Source: Sporosarcina sp. ANT_H38 (GTDB lineage Bacteria > Bacillota > Bacilli > Bacillales_A > Planococcaceae). From it: DNA of 64,000 nt. The stretch lies in the NCBI RefSeq assembly GCF_008369195.1, contig NZ_VOBC01000006.1:1-64000 (forward strand). The letters are read 5' to 3'. Positions 10,482 to 18,347 of this stretch are shown here, one piece after another; position 1 is the stretch's first letter; the number at the start of each line of letters is the position of its first letter. The position numbers were made by a program, and so were the translations under genes. The notes beneath the pieces were generated by a model. It saw only the letters and a list, made by a program, of their open reading frames with translations, did no database searches and had not been told where the DNA came from.

Positions 10482-11693
10482 TCAAGAAAGTTTAAAATTA
10501 ATATTTTGAAGGATGTTTCCGTAGATGTCATTAATCTTAACGGAAGCATCCTTTTTCATTTTGTTAGTAACATGTGTATAAACTTTCATCGTAGTTTCGA
10601 TATCCTCATGGCCAACCCTTGCCATTATAGTCGGCAATTCAACCCCAGCTTCCGTAAGCATACTAATGTGAGTGTGTCTAAAGATGTGCGGCGTCGCATT
10701 CTTCTTTATAGATGTCTTTCCAACCAATCGGGCCATTCTAACCCCTATATTTTTCGGAGCAAACGGATAACCGTTGTCGCGACAAAAAACAAAGTTTTCG
10801 TCATGGAAATCTTCATACATATGTTTATATTGCAATTTGTGCTTGTCGTTATTTTTAACAACGCGCTGCAACATATCCATAACCGGCTTCTCCATCTCAA
10901 TGTCTCGCACTGATCCATCCGTCTTCGGCGGAGTTAATTCATACAATCTCATATTATTGCTTTCACTGTACAAAGTTTTATTGATTTTGATGATACCATC
11001 TTTAAAAACCATATCATCTTTCTGCAAAGCGCATAACTCCCCGGACCTCATGCCCGAAAATGCCAACAGATAAAACCTTTCAAGGTCTAAATACAATCCG
11101 TGATTTTGCACAGCTAATAGAAATTCTTCTAGTTCATCGTGTTCGAGATACAATCCCTCAACAGGATCCTCTTTGATTTCCTCAACAGTCTTCCTCTTTT
11201 TCGGTACAGTTGCCCCTACAGTTGGGTCATCCTTAATCTTCTTATCTCTTATCGCATACCTAAAAATCATCCCAGCTGTGATATTTATCCCTTGTAACGT
11301 CGACCTGGCAAAATCGGGGGCCATATCATTTAGTATTTTTTGATACATCGAATGAGTGATATTGGCAATCGGCACTTTTGCAATACGACTGTTCAAATTA
11401 CCTATCTCATGTTTCCGAACCCGAATCGTATTTTTTTTGACGCCTGTTAATGAATAGGTAGCTAACCATTCATTAGCGAGTGTATCAAACGTCATGTTTT
11501 TACCTACTCTTTGATCGATACTATCATTTTTAAGCGAGTTGATAGCTTCATTCACACGATCCATTGCTTCTCTTTTCGTTTTTCCGCGTCTTGGTATCTG
11601 ATTCCGTCTCCCGGTTACTGGATCTGGTGGACCATCAGCCACGCACGACCAACTGACTTTCCCAGACTGCAATGTTATTTTTTCGCAAAACAT
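10482..11693 (-). CDS. Tyrosine integrase of the prophage
   Basis: About 403 aa. N-terminal arm-binding domain (SGKVSWSC, DPVTGRRNQ), SAM-like core-binding domain, then the catalytic domain with FSGMRSGEL (first Arg), HIFRHTH (His-x-x-Arg), GHEDIETT and the nucleophile region VYTHV. It catalyses recombination between attP and the groEL attB. Start ATG at 11693 behind GGAGGGG. It is next to attL, as usual. It differs clearly from the second integrase at 52348. Confidence 0.93.
   Translation of the reverse strand: MFCEKITLQSGKVSWSCVADGPPDPVTGRRNQIPRRGKTKREAMDRVNEAINSLKNDSIDQRVGKNMTFDTLANEWLATYSLTGVKKNTIRVRKHEIGNLNSRIAKVPIANITHSMYQKILNDMAPDFARSTLQGINITAGMIFRYAIRDKKIKDDPTVGATVPKKRKTVEEIKEDPVEGLYLEHDELEEFLLAVQNHGLYLDLERFYLLAFSGMRSGELCALQKDDMVFKDGIIKINKTLYSESNNMRLYELTPPKTDGSVRDIEMEKPVMDMLQRVVKNNDKHKLQYKHMYEDFHDENFVFCRDNGYPFAPKNIGVRMARLVGKTSIKKNATPHIFRHTHISMLTEAGVELPTIMARVGHEDIETTMKVYTHVTNKMKKDASVKINDIYGNILQNINFKLS
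10509..10558 (+). terminator. Rho-independent terminator for groESL supplied by the prophage
   Basis: Stem AAGGATGTTTCCGT / ACGGAAGCATCCTT (14 bp, one wobble) followed by TTTTT on the plus strand, 117 nt past the groEL stop. It lies inside the 3' coding end of the leftward integrase gene, so the phage gene doubles as a terminator for host groEL transcription. Confidence 0.75.
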
Positions 11694-11765
11694 CTTTCTA
11701 CCCCTCCATCCTGTCATTCTAAGACATTAATTAATCTGCACCACCCCCTTCACCGATGAACGCAA

Positions 11766-12239
11766 TCAAAATCCAATCGCCCTGCTGAAAACTATCCGGC
11801 TTTCTTTTTGTTGCATGAATTTTTCCAATCGTAGTTCTGCGAATTCGCGAGATACATTGAAGGACTTCTGAATCTCCCAAATTGCTATATTGCGATCACT
11901 TGGTAAATCTAATTCATGCAACATGAACGACGGAATGCAAAAATGATACATAAAACTTTCAGCCTGCCATTCTTGTAATCTCATAAACAATGGATTCATA
12001 TTCAATTGATTGCCACTATGTCGCAAATAGTGACAGACCTCATGCCCGAACTGGATCCATTCCTCTCTTTTTGTGCCTCTAACTAACACAATCTCATTGT
12101 CGAACCTAAATGCATTTTCTTTGTATACAATCTCGACACCTATTTCTTTGGCTATCAACGAAATATCCAATTCTGCCGGATTCGTTATGTCGATAGACTT
12201 GTACAAACTATAAATGTAATCCTCTAGGTGAGTGCGCAA
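11766..12239 (-). CDS. ImmA/IrrE-family metallopeptidase
   Basis: A 157-aa protein with the zinc motif H66-E-V-C-H70 in FGHEVCHYLRHSG. Members such as ImmA of ICEBs1 cleave the element's repressor after DNA damage and so trigger excision. Here it lies two genes from the CI-like repressor at 12818, its probable target. Start is TTG at 12239 behind AAGGAGG. Confidence 0.88.
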   Translation of the reverse strand: MRTHLEDYIYSLYKSIDITNPAELDISLIAKEIGVEIVYKENAFRFDNEIVLVRGTKREEWIQFGHEVCHYLRHSGNQLNMNPLFMRLQEWQAESFMYHFCIPSFMLHELDLPSDRNIAIWEIQKSFNVSREFAELRLEKFMQQKESRIVFSRAIGF

Positions 12240-12286
12240 GTGATGACCTCCTTAATGGGAATGTACGTTTGGTTTGGTAGGTAAAA

Positions 12287-12307
12287 TAAAAAGCGTACGT
12301 GGTACGC
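12287..12307 (-). terminator. Terminator between the lipoprotein and ImmA-like genes
   Basis: GCGTAC-CAC-GTACGC followed by TTTTTA on the minus strand. It suggests that the protease gene is only partly co-transcribed with the repressor. Confidence 0.6.
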
Positions 12308-12314
12308 CGTTTAT

Positions 12315-12806
12315 TCAATCGTCCGCATTTTCTTTTCCTGTAATTACTTTAATAGTAGGTGGTAGTTTACCATCAAGATACTCTCGAGAAATATCCCCTA
12401 CTACTTGACCAACTTTTACAGAGTTATCGTATTTAGTACTGAATTCTCCATTTATCATCTGGTCAATTGCCTCATCAACTGTTTCAGCCAACTTCAATAA
12501 ATCTATTACTGCCGGTATATCTTGTTCATATTCTTCTTTCAGTTCCATACTAATAGCATCAATGTCAACTGCTGCTTTGCCTAACTTTTGCAGTTGCTCT
12601 TTACCACCAGTTTGATAGTGATCCGTCATTAAATAATCACCAGTTAACATTTCCATATACGAAATAATTAAATTTGGCGTTATTTCTTTGAGTGTTTTGG
12701 TCTCTTCAACTTGGTCAGCTTTATTCACTTCTGGTTCTTTTTTACTTTCGGAACAACCAACAAGCAGGATAGAAGCTAAAAGCAGGATGAAAAATCCTTT
12801 CAACAT
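12315..12806 (-). CDS. Prophage lipoprotein of unknown function
   Basis: A 163-aa protein with a lipoprotein signal: basic start, hydrophobic stretch FFILLLASILLVGC and lipobox LVGC with Cys18. The mature part is charged, mostly helical and not recognised. Being expressed from the lysogenic (repressor) operon suggests a surface role in lysogens, such as exclusion of related phages or host fitness; this is inference. Confidence 0.8.
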   Translation of the reverse strand: MLKGFFILLLASILLVGCSESKKEPEVNKADQVEETKTLKEITPNLIISYMEMLTGDYLMTDHYQTGGKEQLQKLGKAAVDIDAISMELKEEYEQDIPAVIDLLKLAETVDEAIDQMINGEFSTKYDNSVKVGQVVGDISREYLDGKLPPTIKVITGKENADD

Positions 12807-12817
12807 GTATTCACCTC

Positions 12818-13183
12818 TTATTTATTTTTACTCACTTTATATTTGATGTAATCATATACCTCTTCCATTTGTTCTGCTGTTAACGACTCCATGTCTTTAA
12901 ACATTAAATCAATATCAGGAAACTCCGTCGCAATCTTACTCATAAAAAAAGCTTTATCTTCATTAACAAGTTCAGAACTGGTATTGGTAGTTCTACCTAA
13001 TAGATAGTCCACACTTACTTCGTAAAGGTCAGCTAATCTAGTTAGTGTTTCGGTGTCTGGATCTCGATAGTCTCTTTCGTAATTGGATAGGACGGTATTT
13101 GTAATTCCGATTTTTTCGGCAACTATTTTTTGTGACCAATTCCTTGTTGTTCTCTCGTGTCCTAATCGCTTACCTAAACTCAT
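12818..13183 (-). CDS. CI-like XRE-family repressor
   Basis: A 121-aa protein with an N-terminal HTH (residues 5-60: KRLGHERTTRNWSQ, NTVLSNYERDYRDPDTETL) and the LYEVSVDYLLGR tail common to phage repressors. Divergent from the Cro-like gene across a 167-nt region with repeated CCAC-N5-GTGG sites. It probably holds the lytic promoter at 13275 off. Ribosome site GAGAGGA. Confidence 0.88.
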   Translation of the reverse strand: MSLGKRLGHERTTRNWSQKIVAEKIGITNTVLSNYERDYRDPDTETLTRLADLYEVSVDYLLGRTTNTSSELVNEDKAFFMSKIATEFPDIDLMFKDMESLTAEQMEEVYDYIKYKVSKNK

Positions 13184-13230
13184 GAATTTGATCCTCTCAT
13201 TGTATATTTGTACTTTTATGATAACAAAAA

Positions 13231-13330
13231 TTCACGTAACGTTAAATAGATTCCACGAAAAGTTAACAAAAGTGTTGACACCCACTTAACGTGGAGTTAA
13301 TATGTAATTAAGAGTTCCACAAAAAGTGGA
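13231..13330. promoter_or_regulatory. Prophage operator region (four related 15-bp sites)
   Basis: Repeated palindromic pattern YCCAC-N5-GTGGA or degenerate halves: TTCACGTAACGTTAA (13231), TCCACGAAAAGTTAA (13252), CCCACTTAACGTGGA (13281) and TCCACAAAAAGTGGA (13316). A fifth, TCCACGTAAAGTGTA, lies at 13547 at the end of the Cro-like gene. Placement around the divergent promoters fits CI/Cro operators. Confidence 0.7.
13275..13303 (+). promoter_or_regulatory. Rightward early (lytic) promoter
   Basis: TTGACA (13275-13280), 17-nt spacer, TAATAT (13298-13303). The third operator site (13281-13295) fills the spacer, so repressor bound there would block RNA polymerase. Confidence 0.8.
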
Positions 13331-13350
13331 TTAAGAAGGGCGGTGATACG

Positions 13351-13566
13351 ATGGAAATTCACGAAAAGGTGAGTGAATTGAGAATCTCGAAAGGGGTCTC
13401 TCAAACTTTCATCGCTAGCAAGCTTGATATAACGGTATCAGGATACAATATGAAAGAACATGGCAAACGACCTATCAGTATTAAAGAATTAGAACTAATA
13501 GCAAAAATTTTCAATGTAGAGACTTCGTCTTTTTTTGACAACATAATCCACGTAAAGTGTAATTAG
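13351..13566 (+). CDS. Cro-like HTH regulator
   Basis: A 71-aa single-domain HTH protein (VSELRISKGVSQTFIASKLD, then ISIKELELIAKIFNVETSSFF). First gene of the rightward early operon, behind AAGGGCGG. Size and position opposite the CI-like gene suggest a Cro role. Confidence 0.8.
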   Translation: MEIHEKVSELRISKGVSQTFIASKLDITVSGYNMKEHGKRPISIKELELIAKIFNVETSSFFDNIIHVKCN

Positions 13567-13596
13567 TGACCGCGAGTCGTTTAAAAACAAACAACT

Positions 13597-13709
13597 CACA
13601 CCCAGCAACGAAAGTTCGAAAGAGCGGAGTCGGCCAAGATCTTCTTCTATAGAAGGGAGCCACGCCAATTGGTTACGCGAAGACTTCGAATTTCGGTTGG
13701 TGGGTGTGA
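13597..13709 (+). other. Long imperfect inverted repeat in an early-operon leader
   Basis: The arm CACACCCAGCAACGAAAG (from 13597) is nearly the reverse complement of the arm ending GTTGGTGGGTGTG (13685-13708), with TTCGAA at the inner ends of both. The 65-nt loop contains smaller stems such as CTTCT/AGAAG. It ends about 20 nt before the next start codon. No gene is seen in 13567-13732. This could be a structured leader or attenuator. Confidence 0.5.
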
Positions 13710-13732
13710 AGGAATGAAAGGAGATTGCTAGT

Positions 13733-14065
13733 ATGCAAGTCACACTCGATGAATTTATCGCTCAACATCTTGAATCGAAGTTAGATGCAATGTTCCAACG
13801 AGCATACGATCAAGGCGTCGCTGACGCACGTAAGAAATATGAAGTAAAGCCATTGATGACTAGAAGACAGTTCATGGAATTCGCTAACATCAGTGAAGCG
13901 AAATGCGCTCAGTTGTTTAATCGACAGGACTTCCCAGTCAACCGAGAGTTCGGACACCCGAGAGTTCCGACGAATCTACTATATCAGTGGATTGAGAGAA
14001 ATACGGATTGGGTTGAAGCGAATATGCCGAACTTTAAATATCCAGTGAGAAAGGCATCGGTTTAA
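13733..14065 (+). CDS. Putative DNA-binding / excisionase-like early protein
   Basis: A 110-aa protein. The C-terminal half (MTRRQFMEFANISEAKCAQL ... GHPRVPTNLLYQWIERN) resembles the winged-helix excisionase/Mor-like HTH found in Bacillus phages; the N-terminal 40 residues are helical. Role not certain: excisionase or early regulator. Start behind AAAGGAGA. Confidence 0.65.
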   Translation: MQVTLDEFIAQHLESKLDAMFQRAYDQGVADARKKYEVKPLMTRRQFMEFANISEAKCAQLFNRQDFPVNREFGHPRVPTNLLYQWIERNTDWVEANMPNFKYPVRKASV

Positions 14066-14091
14066 AAGACCTACTAAAAGGAGGAATCTCA

Positions 14092-14874
14092 ATGAAACTA
14101 TCGATTATTAAACAGAATGGTCAACGCGTTCTAACCACGGCACAACTTGCAGAATCATACGGAACGGATTCAAAAGTAGTTTCCAAAAACTTCACTAACA
14201 ATAAAGGGCGTTACGTAGAAGGAAAACACTTCCTTCGTCTAGAGGGGGACGAACTAAGGGCGTTTCGTAAAATTTACGAATTGCCATCTAACATTAATGG
14301 GCTCTACCTTTGGACAGAAAAAGGGGCATGGCTACACGCGAAATCATTAAACACGGATCAAGCTTGGGACGCGTACGAAATGTTAGTGGACGAGTATTAC
14401 AAAGTTATTGAATTGTCACCTAAACCAATGTCGCCTTCTGAACTAGCACTCTTGCAAGCGCAAAATATAGTTACCTTGGAAAAACAAATGAATGAACAAG
14501 GTGAAAAACTCGACAATATTGTAAGCATTCTTTCTCTTGATAACAACGACTGGAGAAACAGCGTAAATCGAATCATCAACGCAATTGTAATGAAACTAGG
14601 CGGCGGTCAATATTACCGAGAAATCCGAAACGAAAGCTACCAACTACTAGAAAGCCGCGGAGCGTGTAATTTAGATATTCGCCTTGAAAACAGGCACTCG
14701 AAAATGGCGCTAAGAGGTTCTTCGAAAACGGCAATTAACAAGGTGACTAAGTTGGATGTCATTGCAGAGGATAAAAAGCTTATCAGTGTTTATATAACAG
14801 TCATCAAGGAATTGGCGGTTAAGTATCAATTGAACCTAGCGAAGTACCATCTAACAGAAACGGCGGGTGTTTAA
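14092..14874 (+). CDS. Antirepressor with ORF6N domain
   Basis: A 260-aa protein. The N-terminal ORF6N/KilA-N-like domain (VLTTAQLAESYGTDSKVVSK, NNKGRYVEGKHF, LYLWTEKGAWLHAKSLNTD) is followed by a coiled segment and an ORF6C-type C-terminal domain. Such proteins counteract phage repressors or drive the lytic switch. Ribosome site AAAGGAGGAA. Confidence 0.85.
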   Translation: MKLSIIKQNGQRVLTTAQLAESYGTDSKVVSKNFTNNKGRYVEGKHFLRLEGDELRAFRKIYELPSNINGLYLWTEKGAWLHAKSLNTDQAWDAYEMLVDEYYKVIELSPKPMSPSELALLQAQNIVTLEKQMNEQGEKLDNIVSILSLDNNDWRNSVNRIINAIVMKLGGGQYYREIRNESYQLLESRGACNLDIRLENRHSKMALRGSSKTAINKVTKLDVIAEDKKLISVYITVIKELAVKYQLNLAKYHLTETAGV

Positions 14875-14876
14875 AA

Positions 14877-15089
14877 GTGCTAAAAAAAGTAAGTGTAATC
14901 ACAGAGGACTTCATTTTAAATGTCGATGCTTTGTCACCGTCAGATAACGCAATTATTAGCTTGGTCGGCGTCGTCGATGGTGAAGAAAAGGATGTAGTAG
15001 AGGTGGTCGCTTCTCCGGAAGAACTAAAAGAGATGATTGGCGCGATGACTTACATCCTTGATTCATTGGTATATGTGACTATTGAATAA
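14877..15089 (+). CDS. Hypothetical early prophage protein
   Basis: A 70-aa acidic protein, not recognised. Starts at GTG 14877, two nt after the antirepressor stop, so probably translationally coupled. After it, 15090-15241 holds two hairpins (AGGGGC/GCCCCT at 15097-15114 and TTGTAGG/CCTACAA at 15151-15174) and no gene. Confidence 0.6.
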   Translation: MLKKVSVITEDFILNVDALSPSDNAIISLVGVVDGEEKDVVEVVASPEELKEMIGAMTYILDSLVYVTIE

Positions 15090-15241
15090 AGCGATGAGGG
15101 GCAGGCAAGCCCCTTGTTACACGGAGTTTTCGTAGCGCGGTATTTAGAGGTTGTAGGAGGGGTCTCACCTACAAGTTAACTATATAACAAGATTAGTTGA
15201 ATCCATATTCCAATTTGGAATAATCGAACGGGGGAGAAATA

Positions 15242-15517
15242 GTGAATTACGGATCAATCTTAAAGGCGTGCCGAGAACGGAAAGGGTTAAGCCAAGCGGA
15301 ACTAGCTTTCCAACTGTTCATCAATCAATCGGACGTGTCTAAACTCGAAAACGGCTCAAAGGAACCGTCAATGTCAATCTTCCAGAAGTGGTCAACGGCG
15401 ACGCAATCACCGGATGTATTAGTTGCTTTTATTGCAGGAATGGACGGGCTAACAATCCTGTCGAACATATTAAGCAGCATGACAGGTGTTGTTGGATTCA
15501 TCAAATTCTTAATCTAG
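15242..15517 (+). CDS. XRE-family HTH protein with hydrophobic tail
   Basis: A 91-aa protein with an HTH at residues 6-60 (SILKACRERKGLSQAELAFQ, NQSDVSKLENGSKEPS). The last 25 residues (LTILSNILSSMTGVVGFIKFL) are hydrophobic and may form a membrane helix, unusual for a regulator. GTG start behind GGGGGAG. Confidence 0.75.
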   Translation: MNYGSILKACRERKGLSQAELAFQLFINQSDVSKLENGSKEPSMSIFQKWSTATQSPDVLVAFIAGMDGLTILSNILSSMTGVVGFIKFLI

Positions 15518-15527
15518 GAGGTTTGAA

Positions 15528-15650
15528 ATGAAAAGCGAAATGCAGAAACTTCACGAAAAGCTGACAGCAAAAGGCATTGCAGCCAAATTAATACCGAATT
15601 TTAGACAGAAAAAAACCGACAGACACTGGAATGTCAATCGGAAACTTTGA
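15528..15650 (+). CDS. Small basic protein
   Basis: A 40-aa lysine-rich ORF (MKSEMQKLHEKLTAKGIAAK ...) behind a perfect AGGAGGT, ten nt after the previous gene. No family recognised; the ribosome site is the main support. Confidence 0.55.
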   Translation: MKSEMQKLHEKLTAKGIAAKLIPNFRQKKTDRHWNVNRKL

Positions 15651-15695
15651 AACTATCTCTTAACAACATTATAGCACAGATATGGAGCCTTGGCT

Positions 15696-15773
15696 CCTAT
15701 CAAAGTGTCCAGGAGCCATTGAATAATTTCCTCCTCACGAGCTGGTTACTCGTACCCTGGACACCTTGATGGG
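15696..15773 (+). other. Strong hairpin in the early operon
   Basis: ATCAAAGTGTCCAGG (15699-15713) pairs with CCTGGACACCTTGAT (15756-15770), one mismatch, extended by CCT/GGG. A smaller hairpin GGAGCC/GGCTCC precedes it at 15684. No T-run follows, so it is not a typical terminator. Position just before a ribosome site at 15792 suggests translation or RNA-stability control. Confidence 0.5.
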
Positions 15774-15807
15774 ATTCAACCATCTATTAACAGAAAGGAG
15801 AATTAGA

Positions 15808-15945
15808 ATGCTGACACTAGCGGAAAAAGGTCAAATCGCACTCTACTTTGCACCGTTCGTGGCGTTTTACATCGGAATACTTTGGCAGCACGCAACGTGG
15901 GAACTAGAACAGGAAGAAGGTGAGAATGATGGGCGAATACGCTGA
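15808..15945 (+). CDS. Small membrane protein
   Basis: A 45-aa ORF with one predicted membrane helix (IALYFAPFVAFYIGIL, residues 10-25), behind AAAGGAG. Not recognised. Overlaps the next gene by 17 nt. Confidence 0.6.
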   Translation: MLTLAEKGQIALYFAPFVAFYIGILWQHATWELEQEEGENDGRIR

Positions 15946-16102
15946 AATGACCTTAGAAGGTGAGTTCTGCGAAGGGTGTGGAGAGTACATTGGTGACGGA
16001 AATGGCTATCCACAACGATGCGCTGGTTGTCATAGTGAAATCACCACGGCGGAACTTGAAAAGGAAATAGGAAGGGGGAAACATTTTGGAACAAGCAATT
16101 AA
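15929..16102 (+). CDS. Small zinc-finger protein
   Basis: A 57-aa protein with two CxxC pairs (FCEGCGEY and QRCAGCHSE), a likely single zinc ribbon, then a charged helix. ATG at 15929 behind AAGGTGA. Confidence 0.6.
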   Translation: MGEYAEMTLEGEFCEGCGEYIGDGNGYPQRCAGCHSEITTAELEKEIGRGKHFGTSN

Positions 16103-16280
16103 CAAGTTATCTCAATGGTACCAAGATGAACAAGAAATTTTAGATGACTTAGCTCACGACGTTGCTCAAGCTGAATCCGTAGATGAAATGATGAGAGCTA
16201 AAGCTTCTTACGAAGTTCAATCTGCAAAGGTAAATACGATTATTGAAGCGACGAATTTAGTAGTAAATGAACAAAAATAA
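16086..16280 (+). CDS. Hypothetical helical protein
   Basis: A 64-aa acidic, wholly helical protein (LSQWYQDEQEILDDLAHDVA). TTG start at 16086 behind AAGGGGG, overlapping the previous gene by 17 nt. Function unknown. Confidence 0.6.
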   Translation: MEQAINKLSQWYQDEQEILDDLAHDVAQAESVDEMMRAKASYEVQSAKVNTIIEATNLVVNEQK

Positions 16281-16304
16281 ACCCGCTGCTACAACAGCGG
16301 ATTT

Positions 16305-16349
16305 GGGGTTCTGAATAATTTACTTACCGCTATTTTAGCGCAGAACCCC
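16305..16349 (+). other. Inverted repeat upstream of the recombination module
   Basis: GGGGTTCTG (16305-16313) and CAGAACCCC (16341-16349) pair perfectly around an inner hairpin CGCT/AGCG. It follows another stem CCGCTG/CAGCGG (16283-16300). Ends 12 nt before the GGAGGAG of the next gene. Confidence 0.5.
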
Positions 16350-16373
16350 TCAAATGACAAGGAGGAGAACGCA

Positions 16374-18347
16374 TTGAAAGAAGTAAAACTGATGAATTTA
16401 ACGTTTAAGAACTTTAAGGGTATCAAAAAATTCGACCTTGGTGCTGATGGGCAAGACCTTAAAGCATTCGGCGACAACGGTACAGGCAAGACTACACTGT
16501 TTGACGGGTTCGTCTGGTTACTTTTCAACAAAGACAGTAACAACCGTGCTGATTTCGCAATCAAGACACTGGTTAGTGGTAAAGAAATCAACAACCTGGA
16601 GCATGAGGTTGAAGCTGTTTTCCGGATTGACGGCAGTCCTCTCACTTTACGAAAAGTATATGCGGAGAAATGGACAAAAAGAAGAGGATCTGCAACAAAA
16701 GAATTTAGTGGCCATGAAACAAATTATTTCATCGATGGAGTTCCTTCCAAAAAAGGCGAATATCAATCGAAAGTCGATTCAATAGTGAAAGAAGAAGTCT
16801 TTAAACTTCTCACATCACCAACATTCTTCAATGAAAATCTCAAATGGCAAGAGCGTAGGGCGACATTGCTTGAAGTGTGCGGCGACATTGAAGAGGAAGA
16901 CGTACTCGCATTCAACAGCGCCTTGAAAAACCTACCTACAATCCTAAGAGGTCGCACTATTGAGGACCATCGTAAAATCATTGCTGCGCGTCGGGCCGAA
17001 ATTAATAAAGAACTGGACCGCATTCCGGTTCGCATCGACGAAATAAACAACTCATTACCGGAAATAAATATTGATGTTCCTTCTATAGAAAAAGAAGTTG
17101 CAGTAATCGAAAAGCAACTCGATGAAAACGCAACTCAAATCAACAACATAAAGAATGGTTCAGCCATCACCGGTAAACAAAATGAGTTAAGGCAAATTGA
17201 AATGGATCTTGAATCTGTCAAACGTGACCTCGAATCCGACTCAATCCAAAAGGGCCATGAAATTAACGCGAAAATCCAAGAAGAACAATCGAATATATCT
17301 ATTCTGAAACGCAAAAAAGATGACGCTGAGCATCAAATCAAACGAAATAATGAAACTGTTACAGCGATAGATACCCGTCTTGCAGAACTTCGCGACGAAT
17401 GGGAGCAGGTCAACGCTACGGAGTTTGTCCACGAATCGGAATGTGCTTGCCCGACATGTGGTCAAGACCTTCCAGAAGGACAAGTGGTAACTGCAAACGA
17501 AAAGGCGCTTGCCCAATTTAATCTTACTAAATCGAAGAGTCTTGAAGAAATTTCAGTTACAGGTAAACGACGCAGCGAGAAGAAAGCGGAAGCTGTCAAC
17601 GATATAGAAAAGCTAACAACTACTGTGGGCGTCATCCAGTCTCAAATCGACGATAAGGCGAAAGTGGTATCGAAGTTAGAGGTTGAAATCGAAACACTTA
17701 GAACAGCCGTTAAAGATGCCCGTCAAGATCCTAAATATCAATCTAAGTTGCAAGAACAAGCGAAGTTGAATGATGAAATCAAGTCACTCAAAGATAACGC
17801 GCAAGAGTCTGTTACAAGCGTCGAAAAAGAAGTCGCTGAACTACGTATCAAACGCACTGAACTCAATGCCCAAATCGCACAGCAAGCACAAGTGGTTGCA
17901 TCTGAAAAGCGCATAGCCGAACTTGAAGAACAGCAGAAAGAGCTGGCAAATGAATTCGAGAAGTTGGAAGGTGAACTATATCTGACAGAAGAATTTATCC
18001 GTTCGAAAGTCGAATTACTTACTGAAAAGATTAACTCGAAATTCAAATATGCACGCTTTAACTTATTCAAAACGAACATCAATGGCGGTATTGAGGAAAT
18101 CTGTGAGACGACGTTTGACGGCGTTCCGTATTCAAGTGGTTTAAACAATGCGGCTCGCATCAATGTCGGAATCGATATCATCAACACGCTGACTGAACAC
18201 TTCGGAATTCGCGCTCCTATCTTCGTTGATAATGCTGAGGCAGTTACTCAATTAATTGATACGGATTCACAGCTGATCAGTTTGGTAGTTTCGGAAAAGG
18301 ATAAGCAATTACGGATTGAAAAAAACGAACTCCAGGAGGCTATTTAA
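16374..18347 (+). CDS. Rad50/SbcC-like zinc-hook ATPase (phage recombination)
   Basis: A 657-aa SMC-type ATPase. Walker A GDNGTGKTTLFD is at residues 33-44, then two long coiled-coil arms around a zinc hook CPTCG (Cys359 and Cys362), and a C-terminal head segment (SSGLNNAARINVGIDIIN, then APIFVDNAE as Walker B). It is shorter than host SbcC. It is followed without a gap by a Bet-type annealase and an MBL-fold protein, a module seen in Firmicute phages; it probably handles DNA ends during phage recombination. TTG start behind AAGGAGGAG. Confidence 0.88.
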   Translation: MKEVKLMNLTFKNFKGIKKFDLGADGQDLKAFGDNGTGKTTLFDGFVWLLFNKDSNNRADFAIKTLVSGKEINNLEHEVEAVFRIDGSPLTLRKVYAEKWTKRRGSATKEFSGHETNYFIDGVPSKKGEYQSKVDSIVKEEVFKLLTSPTFFNENLKWQERRATLLEVCGDIEEEDVLAFNSALKNLPTILRGRTIEDHRKIIAARRAEINKELDRIPVRIDEINNSLPEINIDVPSIEKEVAVIEKQLDENATQINNIKNGSAITGKQNELRQIEMDLESVKRDLESDSIQKGHEINAKIQEEQSNISILKRKKDDAEHQIKRNNETVTAIDTRLAELRDEWEQVNATEFVHESECACPTCGQDLPEGQVVTANEKALAQFNLTKSKSLEEISVTGKRRSEKKAEAVNDIEKLTTTVGVIQSQIDDKAKVVSKLEVEIETLRTAVKDARQDPKYQSKLQEQAKLNDEIKSLKDNAQESVTSVEKEVAELRIKRTELNAQIAQQAQVVASEKRIAELEEQQKELANEFEKLEGELYLTEEFIRSKVELLTEKINSKFKYARFNLFKTNINGGIEEICETTFDGVPYSSGLNNAARINVGIDIINTLTEHFGIRAPIFVDNAEAVTQLIDTDSQLISLVVSEKDKQLRIEKNELQEAI

